Shown in pieces: positions 31,425 to 40,013 of a stretch of 41,677 bases of DNA. A model generated the notes under the pieces. It ran no database searches. It was not told the DNA's origin and worked only from the letters and a program-made list of their open reading frames with translations. Numbering within the stretch: the first letter of the stretch is position 1; the number at the start of each line of letters is the position of its first letter. The position numbers were made by a program, and so were the translations under genes. The DNA comes from 2-02-FULL-55-14 sp964473365 (GTDB lineage Bacteria; Bacteroidota; Ignavibacteria; UBA10030), in NCBI GenBank assembly GCA_964473365.1, contig CAYYOV010000024.1, positions 1-41,677 on the forward strand, written 5' to 3'.

Positions 31425-34400
31425 ATGGGCATCGACCAGCGTCATCACTCCTTCGCTTCGCAATGGTCCCGCGTGATTCTGGGCGCGATCGGACCTCTGC
31501 TCTTCAGTGCATTCCTTGAATCAGCGTCCGCTCAATCGCCTGCGGTGCAGTTCCGCCGGATCTCCCTCGAGCAGGGCCTTTCTCAAAGTATTGTCAATGA
31601 TGTGATCCACGACCGGAGCGGCTTCCTGTGGTTGGCGACGGAGGAGGGGGTCAATATCTACGACGGATATCGCTTCCGTGTCCTTCGGAATGATCCTGAT
31701 GACACGACGTCGCTCTCCTACAATCAAGTTCTCACGTTGATGGAAGATCGCTCGGGAGCGATCTGGGTCGGCACCTTTGCCGCCGGATTGAATCGATACG
31801 ATCCGACATCGGGCACATTCCGGCGCTTCCGACACGATCCACTCGACACCACGACAATCAGTAGTGACATCGTGACCACCATCGCGGAAGATTCCGCCGG
31901 TGGGATCTGGGTCGGCTCAGACCGGGGACTTGATCGATTGATGGTGGATCACGACAAGATCGTCGTTCGACGCGTGATGCGCGTGTCGAGCGGTCCGGAA
32001 AACCTTCGAGGCGTCGTCCGAGCCCTGGTCACAGATCCGGCCAGGCGCTTGTGGATCGGGACCTCGTCCGGGCTGTATGTGCGCGGGTTGCTTCTGGACC
32101 ACCAAGGAACCGCACGCCCTGAGTTCGTCCGTCTGGGCCACGATCCCTCGGATCCGACATCGATTGGTAACGAGAATGTGCGCTCATTGCTCGTCGACCG
32201 AAAGGGAGGCCTTTGGGTCGGGACGGATGACGGCGTGTACCGGGGGGGAGTTCGACGGAGGGCCGATGGAGCGGAAGAGGTGCGATTCAAACGACTAGGC
32301 ATCACCGGCGACCCCGAACGTACTCCCGTACAGCGGCAGATCTTTGCTCTCGCTGAGGATCGTGAAGGCTACGTGTGGATGGGTACTAACGGCGGTCTTA
32401 GCCGCTTCGACCGTACGACATTCCACTACGACCACTTCCGGCATGATCCACGAGATCCGGTGAGCCTGAGTTACAACGAGATCCGCGCGCTCCACGAGGA
32501 TCGATCGGGGAACCTGTGGATCGGCACATATGGGGGCGGCGTTTCCCAGCTCGACCGTGGCCGGAAGCAGTTTTCGCATCTTCGGCATGAACCCGACAAT
32601 GCGAACAGCCTGGGACAACCGATCGTTTGGTCGATCTATGAAGACCGCGACGGGATCCTGTGGATCGGCACGCACGGAGGGGGACTGAATCGGTACGATC
32701 GACGAACCGGTTCCTGGAAAGCCTATCTGAACGATCCGCGTGTCTCAACGTCCCTCAGTCATAACGTCGTGCGGTATGTGGTCGAAGACAGGCGTGGACG
32801 ACTGTGGCTCGCCACGGACGGAGGCGGCGTGTGTGAGTTCGATAGACGCACAGGACGGTTCCGCCGGTTCGCCCACAACGAGCAGGATCCCGGTAGCCTC
32901 GGCGGCAATGTGGCCAGGAGCATCTACGAAGACCGGGCCGGGACGCTGTGGATCGGATTCCAAGGAGCAGGTCTGGACCGGCTGGTACGCGACGACGACG
33001 GGGAACCGTTGCGGTTCGAGCACTTCCGGAACCGGCCGGGCGATGATCGCTCAATGGCCTCCGATAATGCGCGTTGGATGCTGGAGGACCACGAGGGGGT
33101 CTTCTGGGTGGCGACGCTTGGCGGCGGCCTTGATCGAATGGATCGGACAACCGGGATCTTCACGCACCTGCGTCCCGTACAAGGTTCGAACAACAGCCTG
33201 CCGAGTGATTTTCTCATGAGCGTCTACGAAGATCCTGCAGGGCAGCTGTGGGTGGCCACGTGGGGTGCAGGCATCGCTGTCCTCGATCGAACACGGCAAC
33301 ATTGGACACGCTACCGGGATTCCGACGGTCTCCCGAGCAATTCGATCTATGGTTTCCTCGAGGACGCATCCGGACGATTATGGATGGGGAGCAACAACGG
33401 CCTCAGCCGCTTCAACCCGCAAAACGGGGAGTTCCGCAACTACGGGATCGCGGACGGGCTCCAAAGCATGGAATTTGACGCGGGGGCGTTCATGAAGAGC
33501 CGGACTGGCGAGATGTACTTCGGCGGGATCAACGGCATCAACGTCTTCTACCCCGAACAGATCGTTGATAACTCGTATGTACCGCCAGTCGTCCTGACGT
33601 CAGTTCGCGTGCTGAACACCGAACGACACTTCCCTCGTCCGGTGTGGGACGTGTCACTGATCGAGCTCTCCCCGGCTGACAACGTGGTAACGTTCCAGTT
33701 CGCCGCGCTGGACTTCACAGCCCCCGAGCGCAATCGGTATCAATATCGGATGGAGGGGATCGACGATCACTGGATGATCGCCGACCCGCAGGTGCGCACC
33801 GCGCAGTACACGACGCTTCCTCCCGGTCGCTACTTCTTTCACGTTCGCGCGTCAAACAACGATGGTCGGTGGAATGATCGGGGACTGGCCCTGACCGTGG
33901 TCGTCCACCCACCGTGGTGGTCGACGGTGTGGTTCCGTACGCTGCTCGTCGCGTCGGTGCTGGCCGTAGGGTTCGTGACCGTGCGCCGACGCGTCCACGA
34001 TGCCCGGATTGCTGCCGAACTCAGGGCTGCACATGACGCGCAAATGTCTATCATGCCGCAGGAAGCCCTTCGGTCAGACGTTGCGGAGGTGGCAGGGCGC
34101 TGCATTCCGGCCAATGAGGTTGGCGGGGACTTCTACGACTACCGGTGGATGGATGAGGCACAGACGCGTGCGGTCGTCATGGTCGGTGATGTCTCGGGCA
34201 AGGCCATGAAGGCGGCGATGACGGCCGTGATGACGAGCGGCGCCTTGAGTGCCGAGGTACTGAAAGAGAAGCCAGTCGCTGAAGTGCTTTCCAATGTCAA
34301 TCCGTTCGTGTTCGAGAAGACGGAGCGCAAGGTCTTTGTCGCGGCCTGCCTCGTATTGATTGACGGAAACCGGCGGACGATGCGCTTCGCCAATGCCGGC

Positions 34401-34745
34401 CTCGTCGACCCCTTGGTCTGGAGGGAGGGAGTCGTTCGCTCGCAGAAGGCTGCGGGGCTGCGGCATCCGCTCGGGATGCTTCGCGATACGGTGTACGAAG
34501 AGCAAAAGGCTTCGCTCAAAGCCGGCGACGTCGTGATCTTGGTCTCCGACGGAGTGACAGAAGCGCGCAGCCGCACCGGGGCGTTCTACGGAGAAGAACG
34601 GCTGGTGGCGATGCTCGAGCGAAAGGACCTCTCGCAACTGGGGTCGGAGGCGATTGTGAACGAGATTCTGTCAGCGGTACGCACATTCTCAGATCGCGCA
34701 AGCCAGCACGACGACCTGACGGTGGTCGCGATCAAGATACGATAG
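31425..34745 (+). CDS. Sensor protein: 14 propeller repeats, Y_Y_Y domain, PP2C/SpoIIE phosphatase
   Basis: The 1106-residue membrane receptor starts at 31425 (GGAGG upstream) with a signal peptide to about residue 37. Fourteen two-component-regulator propeller repeats (GxxWxGTxxGGLxRYD type, for example NLWIGTYGGGVSQLD) fill about 45-700, which fits two seven-bladed propellers. A Y_Y_Y domain (about 750-830, YQYRMEGIDDHWMIADP) and one transmembrane helix (WFRTLLVASVLAVGFVTV) follow. The cytoplasmic end is a PP2C/SpoIIE Ser phosphatase with metal Asp motifs GGDFYDYRW, MVGDVSGKA, LVSDGVTEA and DDLTVVAIK. Bacteroidota relatives usually end in a histidine kinase (HTCS, carbohydrate sensing). Here the output is dephosphorylation, probably of an anti-sigma-antagonist-type partner not in the window. 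Confidence 0.93.
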   Translation: MGIDQRHHSFASQWSRVILGAIGPLLFSAFLESASAQSPAVQFRRISLEQGLSQSIVNDVIHDRSGFLWLATEEGVNIYDGYRFRVLRNDPDDTTSLSYNQVLTLMEDRSGAIWVGTFAAGLNRYDPTSGTFRRFRHDPLDTTTISSDIVTTIAEDSAGGIWVGSDRGLDRLMVDHDKIVVRRVMRVSSGPENLRGVVRALVTDPARRLWIGTSSGLYVRGLLLDHQGTARPEFVRLGHDPSDPTSIGNENVRSLLVDRKGGLWVGTDDGVYRGGVRRRADGAEEVRFKRLGITGDPERTPVQRQIFALAEDREGYVWMGTNGGLSRFDRTTFHYDHFRHDPRDPVSLSYNEIRALHEDRSGNLWIGTYGGGVSQLDRGRKQFSHLRHEPDNANSLGQPIVWSIYEDRDGILWIGTHGGGLNRYDRRTGSWKAYLNDPRVSTSLSHNVVRYVVEDRRGRLWLATDGGGVCEFDRRTGRFRRFAHNEQDPGSLGGNVARSIYEDRAGTLWIGFQGAGLDRLVRDDDGEPLRFEHFRNRPGDDRSMASDNARWMLEDHEGVFWVATLGGGLDRMDRTTGIFTHLRPVQGSNNSLPSDFLMSVYEDPAGQLWVATWGAGIAVLDRTRQHWTRYRDSDGLPSNSIYGFLEDASGRLWMGSNNGLSRFNPQNGEFRNYGIADGLQSMEFDAGAFMKSRTGEMYFGGINGINVFYPEQIVDNSYVPPVVLTSVRVLNTERHFPRPVWDVSLIELSPADNVVTFQFAALDFTAPERNRYQYRMEGIDDHWMIADPQVRTAQYTTLPPGRYFFHVRASNNDGRWNDRGLALTVVVHPPWWSTVWFRTLLVASVLAVGFVTVRRRVHDARIAAELRAAHDAQMSIMPQEALRSDVAEVAGRCIPANEVGGDFYDYRWMDEAQTRAVVMVGDVSGKAMKAAMTAVMTSGALSAEVLKEKPVAEVLSNVNPFVFEKTERKVFVAACLVLIDGNRRTMRFANAGLVDPLVWREGVVRSQKAAGLRHPLGMLRDTVYEEQKASLKAGDVVILVSDGVTEARSRTGAFYGEERLVAMLERKDLSQLGSEAIVNEILSAVRTFSDRASQHDDLTVVAIKIR

Positions 34746-34760
34746 CTCGTTATAGCACCC

Positions 34761-34812
34761 GCCTCAAGCCAACCCGAGGATCGATGATTCGCGTGAGGCT
34801 GGTCCACGGGTT
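34761..34812 (+). other. Intergenic segment able to form nested pairings
   Basis: GCCTCA (34761-34766) complements TGAGGC (34794-34799), and AACCCG (34771-34776) complements CGGGTT (34807-34812). The order A-B-A'-B' is that of a pseudoknot. It lies 15 bp after the phosphatase stop. TTTGTTTGG follows, so a termination role is also possible. Confidence 0.25.
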
Positions 34813-34943
34813 TGTTTGGTAGTGTCCTCCCACGCGTACCGTGCACGGAATTGGGGGCATACCGTTTGCCGCACACCCTCCACAGGCTTTCACCCCACCG
34901 AAGATTCTCCTAGATTCCCTGCACCCACCAAACGGAGAACTCG

Positions 34944-36290
34944 ATGTCACTCGACCGTCGCGATTTTCTTCGACTCGGCGCCGTCGGCGTCGGAAGTGTC
35001 CTGTCCACCCGCCTCGGCACGGCGATGCCTCAGGTGCGGCCGGACAAGCAACGTTCGATGATCGGCTACGCCGCGGCACCCATTCCCCTCGTGCGGATCG
35101 GCTATGTGGGCGTTGGCGGGATGGGGACAGCCCATGTTGAGAACTTGCTCAAGATCCCGAATTGCGAGATCCGCGCCGTCTGCGACATCGTCCCCGAACG
35201 CGTCGAGCGCGCACAAAAGATGTGCGTCGAAGCCGGGAAACCACGTCCCGATGGGTACACCCAAGGCCCGACCGATTTCAAACGCCTGTGCCGTCGGGAT
35301 GACATCGACCTCGTGTACACGGCGACCCCGTGGGAATGGCACGTACCCGTCTGCATCGAGGCGATGAATCGAGGAAAACATGCGGCAACGGAGGTCCCTG
35401 CAGCGCTCTCCATAAAGGATTGTTGGTCGCTCGTTGACACGTCCGAGCGGACGCAGCGCCATTGCATCATGATGGAAAACTGTAACTACGACCGCGTCGA
35501 GATGATGATCCTCCGGATGGTGAAGGAGGGCGTGCTCGGTGAGCTCCTCTATGGAGAATGCGGATACCTGCACGACCTGCGGGAGGTGAAGCACGACATG
35601 GAAGGGGAAGGGGTGTGGAGGCGGGCACACTCGATGAAGCGGAACGGAGACCTCTACCCAACACACGGCCTCGGACCCGTGGCGCAGTGCTTCGACATCA
35701 ACCGCGGCAATCGGATCGAAGCGGTCGTCGCGTTTGGGACCAAGTCGCGCGGACTGCACCGCTATGCGGTGACCACGTTCGGCGCTGACAGCCCCCAAGC
35801 CAAAGAAAAGTTCGTGCTCAGCGATGTCGTCACGACGATGCTTCGTACGGCCCGAGGCGAGACGATCGTCGTAAAACACGACACGAGCTCTCCGCGTCCG
35901 TACAGTCGCGACATCCTGGTACAAGGAACCAACGGGCTCGTGCGGAAATATCCCGAGCCGAAGGTGTACGTCGAGGGTATCAGCAAGCCCCATCGCTGGG
36001 ATGCCGTCGACGAGTGGATGAAGAAGTACGAGCACCCCATCTGGACGCAGCTGGAAGAGCAGAGCAAGGGAGCTGGCCACGGCGGGATGGACTTCATCGA
36101 GGACTTCCGCCTCATCCGCGCATTGCACGAGGGCCTGGTCCCCGACATGGACGTCTACGATGGAGCGATGATGAGCGCTGTGACGGAGCTCAGCGGTCGC
36201 TCGATCGCCCAAGGGAATGCTCCGCAACGGTTCCCCGATTTCACGCGCGGAGAATGGAAGAAAGAGCGGGTCCTGCAAGTCATGGCGTGA
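34944..36290 (+). CDS. GH109-type NAD-dependent glycosidase (Gfo/Idh/MocA fold), Tat-exported
   Basis: The 448-residue enzyme starts at 34944. Residues 4-16 (DRRDFLRLGAVGVG) form a twin-arginine signal. A Rossmann motif RIGYVGVGGMGTAHVENLL binds NAD(P). The central CNYDRVEMMILRMVKEG, GYLHDLREVKHD, GDLYPTHGLGPVAQCFDINRG and the later GHGGMDFIEDFRL are features of the GH109 family (alpha-N-acetylgalactosaminidases working by an NAD-dependent oxidation/elimination mechanism). The conserved His in YPTHGLGP is in place. Related oxidoreductases with other sugar substrates remain possible. It is a single gene with its own hairpin terminator and lies near other carbohydrate hydrolases. Confidence 0.9.
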   Translation: MSLDRRDFLRLGAVGVGSVLSTRLGTAMPQVRPDKQRSMIGYAAAPIPLVRIGYVGVGGMGTAHVENLLKIPNCEIRAVCDIVPERVERAQKMCVEAGKPRPDGYTQGPTDFKRLCRRDDIDLVYTATPWEWHVPVCIEAMNRGKHAATEVPAALSIKDCWSLVDTSERTQRHCIMMENCNYDRVEMMILRMVKEGVLGELLYGECGYLHDLREVKHDMEGEGVWRRAHSMKRNGDLYPTHGLGPVAQCFDINRGNRIEAVVAFGTKSRGLHRYAVTTFGADSPQAKEKFVLSDVVTTMLRTARGETIVVKHDTSSPRPYSRDILVQGTNGLVRKYPEPKVYVEGISKPHRWDAVDEWMKKYEHPIWTQLEEQSKGAGHGGMDFIEDFRLIRALHEGLVPDMDVYDGAMMSAVTELSGRSIAQGNAPQRFPDFTRGEWKKERVLQVMA

Positions 36291-36365
36291 GGAGGACCTG
36301 CGATCGGACACCGGGAGCCTCGGTCAGTCTGTCTGCCAGGCCGTGTGTCACCGAAACGTCAAACT

Positions 36366-36393
36366 CAAGCCCCGTCGTTGCTGGCGGGGCTTG
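36366..36393. terminator. Hairpin between convergent genes
   Basis: CAAGCCCCG (36366-36374) pairs with CGGGGCTTG (36385-36393), with inner pairs closing a 4-nt loop. GGTCTATTC follows. It lies between GH109 and the opposing hydrolase gene. Confidence 0.75.
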
Positions 36394-36428
36394 GGTCTAT
36401 TCGGACGAAAAGAAGAAACGTTGCGAGA

Positions 36429-37595
36429 TCAGCGCCACGGCAGCGCGGCGGGCGTGGAGTAGAACCGATTCGCAATGGCCTTTGCAAGCCGACCATCGTT
36501 CTTCCTCAATCCCTCGTAGAAGAAGAATACTTCTCCCCTGTATCCTCGATCGCGGTTGGCCTGCATCGCCTGCAACACATGCTCTTCCTCGATGAGGTAC
36601 GTTCCCACGTTCATCAGGATCCCCGGCACGATCGCGCGATACGAGCTCGGGATTCCCAGACTGTCGTTCGACTGAGACGTCAAGGCCTGCGTGTAGCGGT
36701 CGATGGAATAGCGATAGACCTGCGGAATGACCAGATCGGCGAAACCGCCATTGATCCACGACGGCCAATCCTGCAGATATTCCTCATAGGACCATGGGTA
36801 GATGCTCGGCGACCACGTAACAAGAACGTGTGGCTTGATCCGTTTCACGTCGTCGAACAGCCTGCGGCCGAACGCGTTCAACTTGTCTCCGCGCCAACGA
36901 AGCCAGGCCGCGTCCTTCGGGTCTGACGGGGGCGGTGCGCCATGATGTTCGAGCGCATACAGCGAGCGGGTGAACGGGTCATAGCCCCCCTCGGAAGGCT
37001 GTGCGGGGAGTCGGTCGTCCCCCTGAACACCATCCACATCGTACCGCGTCACCACTTCTCGCACGAGTGAGAGGATGAACGCCTGCACCTCCGGGTGATA
37101 CGCATTCATCCACTCGAAACCGTTCTTCTTCAGGAGTTTTCCTTTCCCATCCCGGGCCGCCCAGTGCGGGAACTTCTTGAGGATCATCCCGCCCCCTTTG
37201 TTGTAGGAGGACGAAAACCCGTATTCGAACCACGGTATCACGGCGATCCCGCGAGCATGCGCCTCCTCGATCACTTCCTGCAAGGGATCGCGGCGCTTGT
37301 CCGCACGGACCTGTCGCGGGTCGATCGGCATGCCGAACAACGAGTCCATCACGCGACTGGGGTAGAGCGTCCGGGCGTCGTTCCAGACGACGGGGAAGAC
37401 GACGTTGAACCCGTGGTCCTTCAGAAATTGCATCGCCTCGGCGATCGTGGCCCGGCTATTCAAGACCTTGCTGTCGACGTTCGTCAGCCAGACGCCTCGG
37501 ACCTCCCCTTCGGGCGCGGTTCGTTGTGCGTGAGTGGTGATGGCCAGGCTGGCCAGCAGCAAACAGATCAGGAGTGTCGTTCTTCGTGGCTGCAT
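36429..37595 (-). CDS. GHL10 / DUF187-type glycosyl-hydrolase-like protein
   Basis: The 388-residue exported protein starts at 37595 (signal peptide 1-22, ending THAQ); upstream in-frame codons lack a signal sequence. The TIM-barrel features of the GHL10 (YngK) family are visible. GEVRGVWLTNVDSKVL opens the domain, NVVFPVVWNDARTLYPS follows, then AHARGIAVIPWFEYGFSS, YDVDGVQGDDRLPAQ (likely catalytic acids) and LVTWSPSIYPWSYEEYLQDW. The family acts on cell-surface or peptidoglycan-linked sugars, but its substrate is poorly known. The next gene upstream on this strand (37621) is 25 bp away and probably in the same transcript. Confidence 0.88.
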   Translation of the reverse strand: MQPRRTTLLICLLLASLAITTHAQRTAPEGEVRGVWLTNVDSKVLNSRATIAEAMQFLKDHGFNVVFPVVWNDARTLYPSRVMDSLFGMPIDPRQVRADKRRDPLQEVIEEAHARGIAVIPWFEYGFSSSYNKGGGMILKKFPHWAARDGKGKLLKKNGFEWMNAYHPEVQAFILSLVREVVTRYDVDGVQGDDRLPAQPSEGGYDPFTRSLYALEHHGAPPPSDPKDAAWLRWRGDKLNAFGRRLFDDVKRIKPHVLVTWSPSIYPWSYEEYLQDWPSWINGGFADLVIPQVYRYSIDRYTQALTSQSNDSLGIPSSYRAIVPGILMNVGTYLIEEEHVLQAMQANRDRGYRGEVFFFYEGLRKNDGRLAKAIANRFYSTPAALPWR

Positions 37596-37620
37596 GTGGT
37601 GACGTGGGGACGTTCGTAGA

Positions 37621-38421
37621 TCATTTCGTGGCTGTGCCGGCTCCCGGCGGGAGCGAACGATGAGGTTCGATCGCGTCGCCGTTTGCAAATCGAAGGTCAC
37701 CCGGGAGATAAGGCGGCCGTGTATTTGGTGATGAGCGTTGGAGGTCGCTCCAGGGGACTGTCAGACTCAGGACAGGGACAAACGTGCCATAGAGTCCGTC
37801 GTCTTCCCGGACCATGTACATTTCGAAGATCACCGTTGCAGCAAATGGTTTCAGCGCGATCGCAAAGGTGTCGGCGGACAAGAGCCGCAGGTATGCGGCG
37901 ACCTCACGAAGCAGCCTGACCGATTGTCCGCTCTTCGTGTCGAGCGTCCACTCGCGAGGAAGATGGATGCGAACCTGCCATTCTCCCGCGACGGGGTCGA
38001 TCCGGCACGTGCTCGTCTGGCTGATGAAGCTGTGGCGGGTCCGGAGCGCGGGGTCGATCTGCCAGACGTCCAGGACGGGCGTGACCTCGCCGCGGGCGAG
38101 ATGTGCCCGTTCCGTGTCAGCCACGGATGCCTTCGTTCGCTGCCGATCGGCCTCAAGCCGGGGTCCTTCCTGGCGGAGCTCGTGGTGGTGCTGGCGGAGA
38201 TGTGGCTCGAGGATCGTTCCCTTCATCATGCGTACGACGAGAATGAGGAGGGAGATGTACGTAATGACGAACATGGCCACGGCGATCGAGCTGTCATACG
38301 TCGAGATCCACCAGACCATGGGCAGGGAGATGAGTAAGAGGAAGGCTGCCGGGATCAGCACGACAGGCCGAAACCACCAGATCCGGCGGAAGGACCGGTA
38401 TCGATCATTCAGCGCAGTCAC
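37621..38421 (-). CDS. Uncharacterised membrane-anchored protein
   Basis: I do not recognise the family. The 266-residue product starts at the GTG at 38421, whose GTGA overlaps the TGA of the upstream deacetylase gene, so translation is coupled. Two hydrophobic helices lie at about 20-40 and 47-66 (VVLIPAAFLLLISLPMVWW, then a second). A charged helix follows (75-110, HLRQHHHELRQEGPRLEADR). The C-terminal 150 residues form a cytoplasmic or periplasmic beta-rich domain with no known motif (RIHLPREWTLDTKSGQSVR). It sits between a deacetylase and a GHL10 hydrolase and may act with them on cell-envelope glycan. Confidence 0.7.
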   Translation of the reverse strand: MTALNDRYRSFRRIWWFRPVVLIPAAFLLLISLPMVWWISTYDSSIAVAMFVITYISLLILVVRMMKGTILEPHLRQHHHELRQEGPRLEADRQRTKASVADTERAHLARGEVTPVLDVWQIDPALRTRHSFISQTSTCRIDPVAGEWQVRIHLPREWTLDTKSGQSVRLLREVAAYLRLLSADTFAIALKPFAATVIFEMYMVREDDGLYGTFVPVLSLTVPWSDLQRSSPNTRPPYLPGDLRFANGDAIEPHRSLPPGAGTATK

Positions 38422-39209
38422 GGGTCTTCGACCACGATCCCGCTGCGATCGATCCTCTCCCATCGATACCCGCGGCCTGACAATGTCACGATCAGGTCTT
38501 CCAGCCGCCGCACAAAAAGGTCGGCGCGTGAAGGATGTGCTCCGATATGGAGGAGAAGGTGGAAACCATTCAGGCCTGAGGGCTGTGAGGCCTCGTACCG
38601 CAGAATGCGCTCATAGATCGTATCGGTCGGAACATACCGTACGCCCATGTCGGGTGTCGTATAGTCGGCGTTGGAGTAGGTGCCCGGCGAGAAGTTGACA
38701 AGCGCTACGCCCGAGTCGCGACACCACGCGGCGATCTCGCGATTATGCCACTCGTAGGGTGGGAGGAAGAAGCGGGAGGTCCGGCGATTGAGCCCGTACG
38801 GCCGCATTGCCTCGTAGTTGTCGAAGAGATCGCGTGTGAAGGCTTCCCGACTCACCAACGTTGAATCGCGCCGCTCCCAGGAGGCATAGAGCAGATGACG
38901 GTCGGAGTGTGGACCGAGGTAGTGCCCGTCAGCGCGGAGAATGCGGATCAGCGTGCCGTATTGTGGGTTCCGATAGAAGTCTCCGGTGAAAAAGAACGAC
39001 GCCTTGACGCCATGCCGACGAAGGATCGTCGCGATCGTCTCCCCTCCATCCGCGAACTCGTGACCAGAAAAGAAGAGGTAGATGACCTTCTGTGAGCGAT
39101 CACCGCGGACGACCGCCCCCTCGTCGACCACCTGCCGAGGGATTCGCTGGGCCACGCCCGGCGACGCCACGAGAACGAGCACCAAGAGCGATCGAACGAT
39201 CGAATACAT
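38418..39209 (-). CDS. Polysaccharide deacetylase (NodB-like), divergent
   Basis: The 263-residue exported protein starts at 39209 (signal peptide ending GVAQ). The NodB fold is evident. Motif 1, usually TFDDG, reads FFSGHEFADGGETI, so the usual pair of Asp is replaced and Asp comes later. Motif 2 is intact: LGPHSDRHLLY (HxxxH, two zinc His). Motif 3 is partly kept as FFLPPYEWHN. FFFTGDFYRNPQYGTL is typical of this sub-branch. The enzyme would remove acetyl or other acyl groups from glycan or sugar esters. The changed motif 1 leaves the catalytic base uncertain. It leads an operon with the 37621 gene (GTGA overlap) and the GHL10 gene. Confidence 0.82.
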   Translation of the reverse strand: MYSIVRSLLVLVLVASPGVAQRIPRQVVDEGAVVRGDRSQKVIYLFFSGHEFADGGETIATILRRHGVKASFFFTGDFYRNPQYGTLIRILRADGHYLGPHSDRHLLYASWERRDSTLVSREAFTRDLFDNYEAMRPYGLNRRTSRFFLPPYEWHNREIAAWCRDSGVALVNFSPGTYSNADYTTPDMGVRYVPTDTIYERILRYEASQPSGLNGFHLLLHIGAHPSRADLFVRRLEDLIVTLSGRGYRWERIDRSGIVVEDP

Positions 39210-39383
39210 GGTGACGATGAATGATGAGGGTCTGCGGATCATCAGCGGTCGACACAGCCGTTCCGGATGACGGGTGGTCCGTCCGTGTGATGCCAGAATA
39301 TCGAACGTATCCCGGAAAAACACCACCGGGTGTGCAGGTCCGTCAGGACGCCGCACACCCGGCTGAACTTCGATGGACGAGGA

Positions 39384-39896
39384 TCAGCTCTTCTTACCGC
39401 TATGAGCGATCTTCTCCCAGTGCTTCGCGTAATCGAAGCCCTTGAACGTGGGGCTCTTTTCGTTGTGGCACGTGACGCATTGCTTCTTCGTTGCGTCACC
39501 GATGATCATGCCCGCAGCGACCTTCGCCTTCTCGTCAGCATCCTTCTTCGAGTGGACGGCCTTGTACGCCGATCCAGCGCCGTGGCACGCTTCGCACGAT
39601 ACGCCTTCTTCCTTCGCGTTCGTACCGGTCACGTGGCAGCCAAGGCACGATTCGGTCTCGGCCGCAGGCTTCGTCGAGCCGGCCTTCTTCGCGATCTCGT
39701 CGGCTTCTTTCGTCTTCAGGACATCAAAGGCTTTTGCGTGGGGTGTCTTCTCCCACACCGTGTATGCGATGCCGCCGAGCTTCTCGTTCTTGTGGCACGG
39801 GGCGCACTGCTTCACGCCCACGAACTTGTTCTGGCCAACCATCAAGACCGGAATAGCGATCAATGCGGCGATCGTGCTAAGGAGCAGCTTCTTCAT
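39384..39896 (-). CDS. Tetraheme c-type cytochrome, c554-like
   Basis: The 170-residue exported protein starts at 39896 (GGGAGG upstream) with a signal peptide at residues 1-21. Four CXXCH sites start at residues 31, 84, 101 and 140 (CAPCH, CLGCH, CEACH, CVTCH). Spacing and the HVTGTNAKEEGVSCEACHG block fit the cytochrome c554/multiheme family, whose best-known member takes electrons from hydroxylamine oxidoreductase. Here it may accept electrons from the HAO-like octaheme at 3881, but no closer link than shared genome region exists. It probably acts in the periplasm as an electron shuttle. A clean sigma-70-like promoter lies just upstream, so it is a single-gene unit. Confidence 0.9.
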   Translation of the reverse strand: MKKLLLSTIAALIAIPVLMVGQNKFVGVKQCAPCHKNEKLGGIAYTVWEKTPHAKAFDVLKTKEADEIAKKAGSTKPAAETESCLGCHVTGTNAKEEGVSCEACHGAGSAYKAVHSKKDADEKAKVAAGMIIGDATKKQCVTCHNEKSPTFKGFDYAKHWEKIAHSGKKS

Positions 39897-39933
39897 AGGA
39901 ACAACCTCCCGTTGGTGAGTGACTTCTAGAGAA

Positions 39934-39962
39934 AGTGTACCACGCTGAATGAAGGAATGCAA
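39934..39962 (-). promoter_or_regulatory. Sigma-70-like promoter of the tetraheme cytochrome gene
   Basis: On the minus strand, TTGCAT (39957-39962), 17 nt, TACACT (39934-39939). The leader of about 30 nt contains the GGGAGG ribosome site. Confidence 0.6.
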
Positions 39963-40013
39963 GCGTAGTGCCACATTTCAGCCGTATTCCTGAAGATAGG
40001 AAACCGATGTTCT

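Noticed and set aside
34947..36311. 454-codon minus-strand frame
   Set aside because: It is antisense to the GH109 gene and lacks any family resemblance.
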